DNA of 64,000 nt from Gracilaria vermiculophylla (GCA_019155205.2 JAHNZQ020000181.1:3149218-3213217), one strand, 5' to 3'; positions 11,482-23,435 are shown, counted from the first letter of the stretch. Notes: generated by a model not told the origin, from the letters alone. Numbers and translations are program-made.

Positions 11482-11524
11482 TGACACTTACGTGGTGAGT
11501 AGAAGCTTGTAGCGTGTGGCGCCC
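11482..11524 (+). repeat. 3' LTR remnant of the forward gypsy element
   Basis: Matches the first 43 bp of the 5' LTR with about eight differences, then diverges. The purine-rich GAGGTGGCAATGA just upstream is in the polypurine-tract position. The rest of the LTR was deleted, or replaced by the AT-rich sequence before the solo LTR at 11662. Confidence 0.6.
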
Positions 11525-11661
11525 ACTGGTTATCCTCCTGTGAACCACTTTACACAGATTAGACGAATCAGCATAGTTGATTTCCGATTAAATTTTTTTA
11601 TTAAAACAGGATAAATTCCAGTAAAATTGGTGTTCTTTTCGCAAAGACAACGAATCAAAAG

Positions 11662-12214
11662 TGTGGTACTTTCAGCCCTCCTCTCGAGGTAGTAAAGCAC
11701 ACTGTCCGTTAGGAGCTTTTGTTGACTCCAAAGGTGCGTATTCCTAAAGGTGGTCTCCGGTATCCGCTGTCGCGAGCCGGGGGAATTCTGAAAGGAGATC
11801 CGCAAACACCAAGCGGAGGGGGAGGTTCACTGGGCGGACATTGCTCCTACAGGCGCTGCTATGATGCGACCTGGGGATCGGCGGCTTAGAAATCTGCGTA
11901 GATTTACGAGAGACTCCAACCGGAAAAGTAGATGAAGACTCAAGGGTGCTTGTCTTTACTTCCCCAGAGGTGGAGCTCACCCAGCAGGTTAAATTTCAAG
12001 CCGGGAGTCCACCTCGGAAGGTATCACTACTGTACTAATTACCTGCCTAAATTAACTAAAATAAATAATAATTCTACCGTTCCTCAAGGATACTGTAGCG
12101 CACGCGGTCGAGATTATGCACCACGTGGCCCAGCTAATAAAATACGAGCTGTCCTTAGGAAAATTATACCTTAAGGCCAAACCACCCCATTTCCGTAGGA
12201 GCCACTGTACTACA
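11662..12214 (-). repeat. Solo LTR, main family, with target duplication AAAAG
   Basis: A complete 553-bp LTR, TGTGGTAC...GTACTACA on the plus strand, i.e. antisense. It is flanked by AAAAG at 11657-11661 and 12215-12219, a perfect 5-bp target-site duplication. No internal region is present, so it arose by LTR-LTR recombination after insertion. It keeps the CCACGTGG site near 12120. Confidence 0.95.
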
Positions 12215-12699
12215 AAAAGCACAACCAAATCTCGAAAAATAAAGATAATTCAAAAACATTTCACTGCAAAACATTTAACGTTTTTATCGGCGGTTTTATT
12301 CTTCGGTCGGGGCGACCACAGCGGTTGGAACGAGAGCGATGCTACCATTGAAATGAATTGAAGTAGTTAAACGGTAGGTTGAATAAAACTTTACCTGAGT
12401 TGCTCCGATGCCTCTGTTAATCGCGAGCACCACGCCTTTATATAGACTTTATATTCTACCCATTGCAGAAATGCAAAACAAATTTGTTAGTTTTTCAGCA
12501 CAGCAAGCTGAGCTGGACAGCTTTCGGACGCTTCTGGAGATGTCTATGAAGTATCTTTAAACGTAGCACTAAATAAATAAAGTGTAAGTTGCAAATATTT
12601 TGTCACAGCTAACCCTTGAAATCACTACATTCCACCTCTGAAATTAGTACAAAACCAACAGCACTACGCATCGATCATATCATAGAGAGCTCTGTATCA
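12215..12699. other. Intergenic, no gene seen
   Basis: Sequence between the solo LTR and the second duplicated block. No feature is supported. Confidence 0.5.
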
Positions 12700-14059
12700 T
12701 TTAGTGTGTGAACACATATTGGCAAAACATTAAATTATACTATCTTCATACATATGAGAATCGTAAATTTCTCCTCTCTCACATAAAAGACTGGTTTGGA
12801 GAGGTGCAATATCTGGAAATCTCAAAGACGTCATAAGTTCGATATGTGTCTCTCAGGGTTTCAGAAAAAAGTTCAAAACAAATTTAGTAAAAATACAATC
12901 TACTAAACGTAGGCATGAAACGAACGTGTGAAGATAAATGGAAAATAACTGCCTGTGCAAAAGCAAAGCAGTAATTTTATTCGCAAGCATTTTGCATATT
13001 TAATCGTTCCTAAAGTAACAAATATATGTATAAATGCATGAAACATTTAAAAGATATTTCAAAAAAAGCCCTGTATGAAGAACATTCATAAAAATTAAAT
13101 TTCGATTCGCGGTATAAAAAACAGCAACAACTTTGAAGTGCAAGAGAGATCCTGCCCAATATACCTTTTCAATTGTAAAACCATCGAGTTTCGTATAAAA
13201 CCGTATGTTATGATGGGAAATTTTAAATTTTCAAGAGTAGATCAAATTAACTATGTAAAAGGTATCCAAGCGAAAGGGATATTAATATACCGTCACCGAT
13301 ATATTCTACGCATGAGATATAGACTTGTATATGCAAACAAAGTGGGAAAACTATGTCGGGCTGCATCTAAAAATATTAATAACTAAATTATTCCCCAGGT
13401 TCTCATTTGTCTTTTTTGTTTACATTTCGGTGCATGGAATTTCATAATTAGTATGAGAATATTTCAGAATTTCATAAACGCATACATTGCATTTTTTATT
13501 TTCTTTCTGTATAGCTTCACCAGTTCAATTGCTTTTCAGATAGTATGCGTATGGCGTAGCATACTCTGGAGCGTGGAAGGTTCTGACCTAATGCAGCTTC
13601 CAGCAACCAGTGCTTCACATTAACTGTTTCTGGATGTGGGTCCGTGCATGGCTATATAACTGCTTGTTCTTGTCAATAAACAAAGATGAAACGGGTCGGT
13701 TCAAATGTAATCGAACACGAGAAAGGAAACACTATTTTTTCTCTTGAGGTCGCTGTAACAGTTTTCTGCGCAGAGATAAGCCTACCATGCCGTTCAGCAA
13801 ATTCTTTTCCGGAGAACGTTCCTTACAAGACCTAAAATGCTACTGTGGGAGACGTGAAAGCAAGTTTTGTAGCTCTCAATACTGCAAGCGGCATTGTTGC
13901 ATTAACTTAAATCATGATGAAAATAAGGGAGCATCCAGGAGGATTTGTGTTCTAGACGGATGCAATAACCATTTAAAGAGAGGATGTTCTGTTTACTGTG
14001 AGCTACACTGCTGCGTACATGCAGACAATGACAGGACTCATTCAAAACTTTTGGACTAA
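12700..14059 (+). repeat. Diverged duplicated block, copy B
   Basis: Second copy of the block at 4230-6176, in the same orientation and order, also ending with the Cys-rich ORF. An open stretch at 13138-13386 aligns with a part of copy A (about 4652-4890) that contains several stops, so that stretch is not supported as a gene. Confidence 0.65.
13787..14059 (+). CDS. Small cysteine-rich protein, copy B (90 aa, unknown)
   Basis: The ORF starts at an ATG after CCTACC and encodes 90 residues. The cysteine pattern is C-x-C-x7-C-x4-C-x3-CC-x15-C-x4-C-x7-C-x3-C-x3-CC, with exactly the spacing of the protein at 5883-6176. Besides the cysteines, the copies share a few positions such as C-G after the first cysteines, an N-H in the linker, R-x-C before the second module, and H-C-C at the end. 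Two zinc-binding modules joined by a basic linker is the simplest reading. There is no signal peptide or transmembrane segment. The upstream region is AT-rich and homologous to copy A. The function is unknown; a role tied to the surrounding repeat block cannot be excluded. Confidence 0.6.
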   Translation: MPFSKFFSGERSLQDLKCYCGRRESKFCSSQYCKRHCCINLNHDENKGASRRICVLDGCNNHLKRGCSVYCELHCCVHADNDRTHSKLLD

Positions 14060-14749
14060 AGACATAAATACAAGGGGAAAAATAATGAGCTATTTTTGCA
14101 GAAAAGCGGAGACTCCGTACAGGTCTGTTCGTGATAGTTCACTCACATCAAACAAGTAAAAAAGGGAAACAGGTACTGTATCTAATATAAGAAGCACATT
14201 CTCCCCGCAAAAAAAGAAAACTCAAAAACATGACCATTAATTAAGCTCATTGTGATAGCATGACTCTGGTAATGGATACGGAAGATAGCCGCCGAAAAGT
14301 AAGTTTGCATCATACATAAAAACTGCAACTGTAGATTCTTTGGAAGGAAACATCTATCAATGTGTAATTGTAGAGAGAGATAGGATTGGCATCGCTGTTC
14401 TGATCGTAAAGCGTATTAGTAATGCTGTCGTCTGGAAAACAAAAAAAAGCAATTCAATCAAAAGTCACATATCATATCATGGAAGAAACTGTTTTTTAGA
14501 TGAAGTCCAAGCAGTGTGTGCGAGTAGCTTCTAAAAAGATGTTTTGATACTTTCAACAAAACAGATAGTTTGTAGTACGTTATCTTCACTATCTACAAAA
14601 CAATCTGGTAATCTTTTCTTGTGCTCCGGACGAAACAAATAATGAAAAGCGTATGCAATTCAATACATATGTTAGGTTTGCACCAATGCTTTGGTCACTA
14701 ACGACTAAAACATTTCATCAATGGTCTTATGAAGACATCATAAGCCAAT
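14060..14749. other. Intergenic, no gene seen
   Basis: AT-rich sequence between the Cys-rich ORF and the next solo LTR. A short open stretch at 14340-14534 has no features and is not called. Confidence 0.5.
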
Positions 14750-15301
14750 TGTGGTAATGTCAGCCCTCCTCTCGAGGTAGTAAAGCACAACGTTCGTTAG
14801 GAGTTTTTGTTGACTCCAAAGGCGAGCGTTCCTTAAGGTGGTCTCCGGTATCCGCTGTCGCGAGCCGGGGGAACTCTGAAAGGGATCCGCAAACACCAAG
14901 CGGAGGGGGAGGTTCACTGGGCGGACAATGCTCCTACAGGCGCTGCTATTATGTGACCCGGGGATCGGCGGCTTAGAAACCTGCGTTGATCGACAAGAGA
15001 CTCCAACCGGAAAAGTAGATGAAGACTCAAGGGTGCTTGTCTTTACTTCCCCAGAGGGGGAGTTCAACCGGCAGATTAAGTATCAAGCCGGTAGCCCGCC
15101 TCAGCAGGTCTCGCTACTGTACTAATTACCTGCATAAATTATCTAAAATAAAAAATAATTCTACCGTGCTTCAAGGATACTGTAGCGCACGTGGGCGGGA
15201 TTATGCACCATGTGGCCCAGCTAATAAAATACGAGCCCTCCTTAGGAATATTATACTTTAAAGCCAAACCACCCTATTTCCGTAGAAGCCACTGTACTAC
15301 A
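14750..15301 (-). repeat. Solo LTR, main family, with target duplication CCAAT
   Basis: A complete 552-bp antisense LTR, flanked by CCAAT at 14745-14749 and 15302-15306. There is no internal region. The palindromic site here reads CCATGTGG, the only copy in the window in which CCACGTGG is mutated. Confidence 0.95.
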
Positions 15302-17448
15302 CCAATCTGCAGAACCAGGCGACAAATAGGATTAGAAGGGTGATGTAAAAACAATACTTATAAATTGATTTAGACATGAATAGGTTCCAGCATATCGTGT
15401 CAAAGATAAAAACGTTTCTGAGCGCAAAGTTTTCAAAGAATACCAGACGCATGGAATAACGAAATGTATTGGCGATCATTTCTGAGTTGAATTATTGGGG
15501 TAGTTCCACTTCTCAAATCGGAAAACCCGGAAAACTGCGTTTCCAACGATAAAAATTAGGATCAAAACCATCTTTAAAATTTTCAATTTTTTTTTTGCTA
15601 CGAAATTGTATGTAAAGTATCTCTGTGTGTTTCATAATGAATTTTGTGTTCTGTGCACTAATTGTTTTTCAAAGATATTAAAACTCATTTGGATTGATTT
15701 TTTGTAAACTTTTCAGTGTCGAAAATTTCAACTTCGTATGGATAGTTGTGTGATCCGCATTAGATGCTACTGCTATACAAAATGGGGTTTGAAGTTTTAT
15801 AATTGAGATACGAAAATTGGAATGCGTTTCGACTTTAAGGCCCTTTTTCATGAAAAGCTCGTCTGAAAAACGATTATGAGGGGGAAACAAACTAAAGATT
15901 TTCAGGAAACAAACAGCTAAAAAAAGTATCAGAAAAAATAGCGATACCAAAGGCATTTTGCTGCAAAAGGTATGATTTGAACATTTTGTGTACCAAATGC
16001 CGTAAATGAAAAACTAACTCAATTCTGATGATTTTTTATTTCTGAAAAATGCTCGTGGTAAAAACACTGTTTTCATTGAGCAGTTTGCTGGGTGTTATAA
16101 TAACGCTCTTCTCAATCCAAGAATCGAGCTCAAGTTTGAAAACACGATAAATAACAACCTTATCTACTATTTTCAATGTACTCGCGCACAGCTCTGGCAC
16201 ATGGATTTCAGCATCTTGTAAGAAAATTACACCGTTTATAGTTCGCTTTTCCCACCATACTGCTGTTTGTCAGTAGAAATGATGTTTCGTTTGAAGTTTT
16301 TGTTTTGAAGTAATTTTATTCTATCTTTTGCTTTTGCTTACTTCTCAGTAGTATATACGTGGAGTATAGCCATTTCAATCGGATTCAATACTAGAATTAA
16401 GACAAGAACGCACGCAAGTAGTGATTGAAATGACCCTGTCTACAGATATGTTTGAAATGGAAACGAACCAAATACATGAAAAAATTCGAAGTTGAGAGAT
16501 TTACGCTATCGGGACTGACGGCTATTTCGAAGTCTATTGTTCCCCTCTACTAATTTTTCCAGTTCCAAGGTGAAACTACCATGGTAGCCTATAATTTACA
16601 GATTCTTGTCAGATAATACCCGCGATACGACATTGGTGTACCTCTATGATCATTCATCGTGTTCCAGGTTCATTTGTATGATATATGAAGCATTAAACCC
16701 GTCTTTATGTACGTACTATAGCAATAGGTCTTGCCTCTAAAACAAGAATCCAAGGATCCAGTATACTTCAAGCTACTTTCTGGAGGCTTTCAAGCGTTTG
16801 ATAACAGTTTTCCATCGCAGTCCCGAGATATGCCTGCATTATTTAATCCCGAGTTTTCACTTTTGCCTTCTTCTACTCGTCGTGATAATGATGTTCTTTA
16901 TTTTTTATGGAAACAATATTCGCAGATCTGCTTTTTGGAGTGATTATTATTTCTGCGTTAAGATTTAACTGCAATTTAACTTTAAATGAGCTTACCAATG
17001 ATATTCATGACGGGTTGCAATTGATTGCCTGGCGATCACATTCCTATACTGTTCTTCTGCTGCCCAAAGCAAGAAGTGCCAGACATGCCCTTGCGTACAT
17101 TATGATCTTAGACGCTGCAAGCTGAGGTTTCCAAGCAACCAAGTATCTTTACAACATTTGAACAGTTTCTAGAGAAATTTCTTTTTTTAGATTTCTATTT
17201 TTTTGAAATGCACGTCTTCTATTTGGTCGAGATCATGGACGCACAGCGCTCTGGATCTCTCGCATGTGTAAATATACTGGGATCAAAACTATGGCAACGT
17301 ATTCTTTATTGTTGATTTTTTCAGTGTGAGTCTGAAATCTTGTTCTGCGTTTCTTTTTATATACATCAATTGCGATCAAGATATTTCTACCTACCGCAAT
17401 ACTGTTTCGATGCCACCAGCGAGAATATAGGTTAGTATTGGTGTGGAT
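15302..17448. other. Gene-poor AT-rich stretch
   Basis: More than 2 kb of AT-rich DNA with only short open stretches lacking recognisable domains or mutual consistency. No transposase, tRNA or rRNA motif was recognised. Confidence 0.45.
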
Positions 17449-17800
17449 TGTAGTACAGTGGCTCCTACGGAATTATGGTGGTTTGGCCTTATGGCATAAT
17501 ATTCCTAAGGAGGGTTCGTAATTTATTAGCTGGGCCACGTGGTGCATAATATTGCCTGCGTGCGCTACAGTATCCNNNNNNNNNNNNNNNNNNNNNNNNN
17601 NNNNNNNNNNNNNNNNNNNNNNNNNNNNNNNNNNNNNNNNNNNNNNNNNNNNNNNNNNNNNNNNNNNNNNNNNNNATTCCCCCGGCTCGCGACAGCGGAT
17701 ACCGGAGACCACCTTTAGGAATACGCGCCTTTGGAGTCACTAAAAACTCCTAACGGACGTTGTGCTCTACTACCTCGACAGGAGGGCTGACAGTACCACA
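17449..17800 (+). repeat. Solo LTR, main family, interrupted by an assembly gap; target duplication TGGAT
   Basis: A sense-orientation LTR begins TGTAGTACAGTGGCTCC at 17449 and ends CAGTACCACA at 17800. TGGAT lies at 17444-17448 and 17801-17805. The middle is 100 Ns. Because both outer ends and the duplication are intact, either a solo LTR or a whole element could lie collapsed in the gap; the gap length alone cannot decide. Confidence 0.85.
17576..17675. other. Assembly gap of 100 N
   Basis: Exactly 100 N, a placeholder size. It falls inside a repeated LTR, which explains the failed assembly. Confidence 0.99.
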
Positions 17801-18828
17801 TGGATTGGTAGTTCTGGATTTATTACCTGCGCTTGCATATCCAGAGTCCTTCCATTTTGCTCTTTCGTCCCGAAAGAAAAACTCCACTTACGGCGGTTGG
17901 GCGTGGCCAATTCATGTTACACCACATGCTTTCCTTTGCAATTGATAGATAAAACAGTGATAGGGGGTACAAAAAGGAAATTTCTTCATCCTTTTAGAAG
18001 AAATGACAGGAGAAACCAAGTGCACCACGTGATGGATATTTGCCACAGAGTAAATCGAATGAAGTCTAAAATGACTGGGCGAGCAAACACCGTCCCGGAT
18101 ATCCCGTTTTTCACGGCATGAGCGCCCATGGTGGCGGAGGCTTCTTGAAAGGCGGCACTAGAAATGAGTCATTGTTTTCAAAGGTCGTCCTGATGATTTT
18201 GTCGACCAAGAAATGGTATGAGAAGGTGGAGTCAAGAGAAACAAGACATTCTAAAAAGAGAGGGCAGATATCATAGAGGACCGGTCACGAGATAGAATCT
18301 GTCAAGTATTGTTAGCGTCAGTGATGAACGTATCGGTTGATACAGATATTTTTATAAACCATCGCTTCTAAAGGTATGTGATTTTGTGGGGCTTCTTTCC
18401 ATCAGAAATTTGAAAAGTGCATATACACGAAATGGAAGTAACAGTTCATACATTGGGAGTGTTCATGACTGCTATGGTCATCTAAATACCAATTGCTAAC
18501 CACTTATTTACACTTAACTGAGATCCACGTTCGTGAATCCAGCTACTTTATTCATTATTTACACTTGTGAACGCTTTTATCTGGTACTTGAAGAGTACAA
18601 AGCTTATCTCGGGATTTGAGGGCTTTGCGTTCTACAGTCCTTGAAAGAGCCAGTTTTCTCCGCCAAAGCTTATTTCTTTGATACTGTTTAGTTTGAGAAG
18701 TGAGAGTCAGTGTATTTGAGTACGTGTATCACGAGTACAAGTAAGCAGCAATATAGCACCGATAAACGGCCTGAAGAAAAAAATGATATATTTTTAATTA
18801 TTTAGTGTGTTGGAGAATTCAGGGAAAG
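17801..18828. other. Intergenic, no gene seen
   Basis: AT-leaning sequence between the gapped LTR and the full-length element. It ends with GAAAG at 18824-18828, the target duplication of that element. No supported gene. Confidence 0.5.
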
Positions 18829-19381
18829 TGTGGCATTGTCAGTTCTTCTCTCGAGGTAGTAGAGCAGAACGTCCGTTGGGAGTTTTTGCTGACTCCAAAG
18901 GTGCGAGTTCCTAAAGGTGGTCTCCTGTATTCGCCGTCGTGAGCCGCGAGAATTCTTAACGGGGATCCGCAAACACCAATCAGAGGGGGAGGTTCACTGG
19001 GCGGACAATGCTCCTAAAGCCGCTGCTGTGAGGTGATTTGGGGATCGGCGGCTTAGAATCGTTAGGATGATCGACGAGAGTCTCGAACCGGAAAAGTAGA
19101 TGAAAACTCAAGGGTGCTTGGTTTCCTTCCCCAGAGGTGGAGCTAAACCGGCAGATTAAGTATCAAGCCCGGAGCCCGCCTCCGCAGGTCTCACTACTGA
19201 AGTAATTACCCGCACAAATAAACTAAAATAAATACAAGTTCTACCGTCTCTTAAGGATACTGTAGCGCACGCGGGCCGAATTATGCACCACGTGGCTCAA
19301 TTATTAAAATACGAGACCTCCTTAAGAATATAACGTCATAAAGCCAAACCAGCATTTTTCCTTAGGATCATCTGTACTGCA
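18829..19381 (-). repeat. 3' LTR of the full-length element
   Basis: Limits come from TG/CA termini (TGTGGCAT...GTACTGCA on the plus strand), from alignment with the other LTR, and from the GAAAG duplication outside. It shares with its partner variants absent from the solo LTRs, such as GTGGCTCA-x-TTATTAAAATAC near 19290. That supports the two being one pair. Confidence 0.95.
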
Positions 19382-19394
19382 TACCACCTTTCCT
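19382..19394 (-). other. Polypurine tract of the full-length element
   Basis: The minus strand reads AGGAAAGGTGGTA immediately before the 3' LTR. The second element has AGGAAAGGGGGTA at the same place (44019-44031). This fixes the element's sense strand as minus. Confidence 0.8.
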
Positions 19395-19896
19395 AAATTA
19401 CATCACGTCCTCGAGGTGCATCTTCCAATTCCTCGATTTCTGGGGTGGCTCCCATCGGTTTTGATGCCGACGCGGCCTCCGGCGATGTTACACATTCTTT
19501 CCTTCAGGCCTTTCTTCATACACCCACACTACTGCGCGGCGTACCATCGCAGGCTCGTGTTTTATCTATTTCAGTGTTTGCGGGCCCTGGCCCTCCTTGA
19601 CCCGGCTGCGTTCCCTCCTTCTTAGCGTAACCCGTCGGTACTGCTGCGCCGGTCGGCAACGTGAGCTTCCGTGCACTCAGGCATCTCGTGCGCGGCGCAA
19701 GCGTACGATCTCCGTGGCCGGAGCGTGGGTCACTCCGGATTGGACACCGACTCCCTCAAGGAGCTTGACGCTCCGATTTCTTCGCGGGTTCTCCTTTGGT
19801 GAACAACCAATTCATCGCGTCCGTTGGTTGCGTCTCCGTGAAGGTGCCTCGCCTCATTGTCTTCTCGTCTGTGCCCCACGTCAGCCTCCACTGGAT

Positions 19897-21972
19897 ATGA
19901 ACGTACGCCCCGCTATGGTGCTTCATACCTCGCCTACCTCCGGTCGTTCGACCCTTCCGCGAAATCCACGACGGCGGCTTGACGCGGCTCCCTCCCCGAT
20001 TGGGCAGATAACCACGGGCCGCTCCCAAAGTGGCATTAAATCACTCTCCCCAGGTGCTATCACACGTTCGGTCGCCATCCATTCAGCTACCTACACTTTC
20101 GGGATTTCTTCTCCAACTGCAGCGCCTACTTCGCCATCCAATCCTGAGTTGAATCATACCTCGCCCATTGCACCATTTCGCCCAGGGGAGCAGTTAGACC
20201 ATCGTGCCACGCGGGTCTTCGTCCCGTTTCACGACAGGCGCGTCAGTCTCCAGTGCCCCGTGGAGGACTAACTGCACCACTTCGGACCGTACCTCCAGGC
20301 GATGCAATTCCGCGCCGTACCGGAGGTTGCGTGGAACGAGCAGAAGCGGAACCGGGTAGATACAAATCGCTCTCAACGGCTCCGCACTCCGCTGCACGGT
20401 GACAACGCTCCAATCACGGTGGGATAATGCGATACTCCTTTACTGAGGTGCGCCGAGGAATGCGAGCTTCAGGCGCGACTCCAGGTACTCCTTCAAAAAG
20501 AGAGCTCACGCCAAAGAGCGCGGCGACCCGGAAGCATTGCCAATGCACACTCGGCACTCGTGGTCTTGCCCTTCGACTCCCCCTACGATCGCCTCTGCTG
20601 GCTCAACCAAAATCGATGGGGCACTCACCTTGCGGATGAGACCCGAGTACGTACCGCCTTCGGGTACTTCTATGGTTGGAATAACACGGAATTCCACGAC
20701 ATGCATTACCGGCAACGTCCGCAGTACTACCTCAAGGTTAACGACTCTTGGGCGGACCACCAGGTATCCCCGCACCTCTGCGTGACAACACCCAGTACCT
20801 TCGCGTACCACACCTCCGATGTTCTAGATCCCCATGACTTCCTATGGCGTTTCGTAATGTTGATCACCTCGAAGGAGTTCGCAGTCAACACCCTGATGGC
20901 GTACCTCCTAGCGGCGGACGAAGGCGTCACCTCCTATACTCGGTGCCGCGACGGTTGCCTCTACTGGGATTCTTCGTATCAGCCGACCGCCGGACTTTTG
21001 ATCCCCTTCACAGCGTCACTTATCCAGGTCTTGCGCTCCTTTGCCATTCAGAATCTAGTCAAGGGCACCACAGGGAGTTAGCCCGCAGCGGAGACGTTGC
21101 TGGATAACAACCCGCAGGTGGCGTGGAACGATACCCCGGGCTTTCTTTGGTACGACTCCGGCGAAGATAAGTTCCACCCCCTCGTGAGGAGTCACAATGG
21201 AGACTATGACGGGTGAAGCTACCCGGTCTTTCCCCGTCTGGCGCCATTTCGGGTTCCCCAGGTGCCATGGCTCCGAGTACCCGACTGTGACCCCTTGATG
21301 GAGAGCCTGGCGCATCATACGCCCCGTTGCTTACCGGCCCGGTCCTAGGATATGGGTGGGCTTCCTGATGTAATCACGACGTGGACCGCCGCAATGCCGG
21401 GAGCTCCCGCAGTAGTAGTGGCCGTATCTTGCATGGAAGAGGACGAGATTGCTCCTATACTGGTGCCTTCCGCCCCGGTGGCGGAACCCCGACTGCGGAG
21501 CGTGTTTGCTCCTGTTCTTCAGCCTCGCCTGCGGAGCGTTCCAGTTCCCACACAGCCGTCACCTCCGGTGTCCCTGACTCCGTCCTTGGCTCTGCCGACC
21601 TCCACGGTGAAGCCTGCGGAGTCCCGTCGGGAAGCCGCTGTCCCAGCTGGTACGCCATCTGCGGCTCCTTCCTTAGCGGTTCTTACGCCGTCTATGGAGA
21701 TGGCCGCTTTGGGTGCACCATTAGGCGGGGTATCTTGTGGGACTCTGGGTGCTACCTTCCAGAAGTTGGTGCAGGCGTGCCTGGTGATGGGCCATCCTGC
21801 CCCAGCTTCTCCTGTAGAGGCTCTGCGCGAGGCACGTGGCTCGGTCTTAGAACTCCACAAGGCCCGGCTAGACGGAGCCTCGATGGCGGCCATTAAGGAA
21901 AGACTGTTGGAGTTCTTCGAGAGCCAAGCGCTCACGCCAAAAACTGGCCTCGAAGCGGAGTATACAACGTGA
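19897..21972 (+). pseudogene. Antisense accessory ORF of the retrotransposon, copy 1 (unknown protein)
   Basis: One forward frame stays in register for 692 codons, opposite in direction to gag-pol and converging with integrase. It is broken only by point stops at 20269, 20424, 21079, 21214 and 21346; there is no frameshift. The start is placed at the ATG of M-N-V-R-P-A-M-V-L-H. That ATG is conserved in the second element, whereas frame agreement is lost upstream of it. Layout: a Pro/Ser/Arg-rich N-terminus; a conserved core (about 20170-21080) with VFVPFHDRRVSL, FGYFYGW and DEGVTSYTRC; WYDSGEDKFHPLVR; a Pro-rich linker (21450-21660); and a helical C-terminus (21720-21950). It has no RT, IN, env-like signal peptide or membrane segment. 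I do not recognise the family. Antisense ORFs at this position are known in plant Tat-lineage gypsy elements, but no sequence relation is claimed. Confidence 0.75.
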
Positions 21973-22359
21973 TTCGTTGACCTGTAGCTGATAGAACCCT
22001 TGCAATGGGCGTTAGTTCCCGATAGCGGTGGAATAAAAGATCCTTCAGTTGGAGCAGAATCTCCGTGAAGGGTAGTTGCAATACGAATAGGCCGTATCCG
22101 TGCGCTCAGGGACAGAAAGTACCGCCGCGGGAGCGAGCGAAAAGCGAGTAACGGCATCCTTGAGGCAAAAAAGAAGACTCCAGGTGGGGGATAAACATCG
22201 GAGACGAAAAACAACTCCGGTTGGAGGCCCCCTCTCTCTTTCCTAGACGTAAAAACCTATGCCGAGGGGCCTTTTCGCACCAGATTCGCGTTATATTGCC
22301 TAAGGAAGTTCTTCAAAATGTGTTCAGGAGGTTCTCCATGTCATCCTGTGAAGTATACC

Positions 22360-23435
22360 CGTACTATCGTACGCGGTACAGTTGTCCAGCAGGGGTCTGT
22401 TGGAGAAAAACAATATGGTTCACCACATAAAGAATATGACCTTGAGGGGTCATGATGGTGACTGGGTCTTGCATCACCTGTTCCCTGAGTTGTGTGATGT
22501 GATCTCCAGTATGCATCGGTGTCATCGCTCCTGACGTGGAGTAGGCATATCCGCCGGTGGTCCTCGAGTTGGGGTGGCGGCTCTTCCTGCGCCGAGGTGC
22601 GTGCCGCAATGACGACACTTGGCGGAACGCCCGAGAGCACCAGATGGAAAGGAGCGGTCCTCCTAGAGCGATGCACTCGCAGGTTCTATGCATACGTGAG
22701 GGGGCCCACATATGCGTCCCAATCCTTCTGGTGGTCCATGATGTAGTGGTTCAGCCTCAAGGCAATGGTCGTGTTGAACCTTTCCGCTTGTCCGCTGCTC
22801 TGGGGGAATAGGCAGTTGTAAACAACTGTTTCATGCCCAGAATTCCAGAGACGGCACTGAAGAGCTTCGCCGCAAACTGGGGGCCATTGTCCGTGAGGAG
22901 GTATCACGGCATCCCATATGGGTAAACTCGGTGCTCCAGAAAGGCGTCAGCATTCAATGCTGCAGTGGTGCTCCGGATGGGGATGGCACGCGTGATCTTC
23001 TAGAAAGGATCAGTGATCACGAGGATAAATTGGTACCCTCGTTCCGTCTCAGCGAGAGGACCCAACATGTCCATGGCCACGAGCTCCAAAGGTCCTTAAG
23101 GTGGGAACAGAGTGAGCGGCGTACGGTCTTTCCGTATATTCCCCCGAGCAGCTGCACAGGAACAGTAATCCGCCACCGTTTGGAAGGTGTCGTTAGCCAT
23201 GTTCGGCAAATAGAACTCCCAGCGCATGGTTAAATACATCTACGATGCATTGGGGTGCCCGGTAAGGCGAGGATATTGCGAGAGATACAGAGATCTTGCC
23301 CGTAGTTTCGTCGAGAGCACTTTTTGGAGAGCTCCACCCAGGGGAGCGCGGCGTACAAGTACGCCGTCCCGGTCAACATCGAATGAAAGTGATGGGCTAT
23401 CCACAGTGGCGAGGCACCCATTGCAGTACGCATTC
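22360..23435 (-). pseudogene. Integrase of the full-length element, broken
   Basis: Minus-strand translation gives a zinc-finger region with WEFYLPNMANDTFQTVADYC near 23200. The core follows: LELVAMDMLGPLAETERGYQ near 23070 (first catalytic Asp), KITRAIPIRSTTAALNADAF, and YLLTDNGPQFA near 22890 (second Asp). After a frame change comes SGQAERFNTTIALRLN (catalytic Glu) and DWDAYVGPLTYA. All three acidic residues are present, but stops and at least one frameshift interrupt the chain. A C-terminal segment extends to about 22360, where it faces the end of the antisense ORF about 390 bp away. Confidence 0.85.

Larger units (their letters stand above)
6658..11524 (+). mobile_element. Decayed Ty3/gypsy retrotransposon, 3' LTR truncated
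   Basis: A forward-strand element with the order gag-like Cys motif, protease, RT, RNase H, integrase and a chromodomain-like C-terminus, as in Ty3/gypsy elements. The 5' LTR is at about 6658-7017. Its first 43 bp recur at 11482-11524 after the coding region, which places the start of the 3' LTR; similarity then stops abruptly. Stops and frame changes occur throughout. It is a different family from the 553-bp LTR family of the rest of the window. Confidence 0.8.

Noticed and set aside
13138..13386. Open stretch in duplicated block B
   Set aside because: The aligned part of copy A carries several stops, and no ATG starts the frame near its beginning.
22221..22430. Plus-strand open stretch just after the antisense ORF
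   Set aside because: It lies over the integrase C-terminal region on the other strand, and there is no counterpart in the second element to support it.
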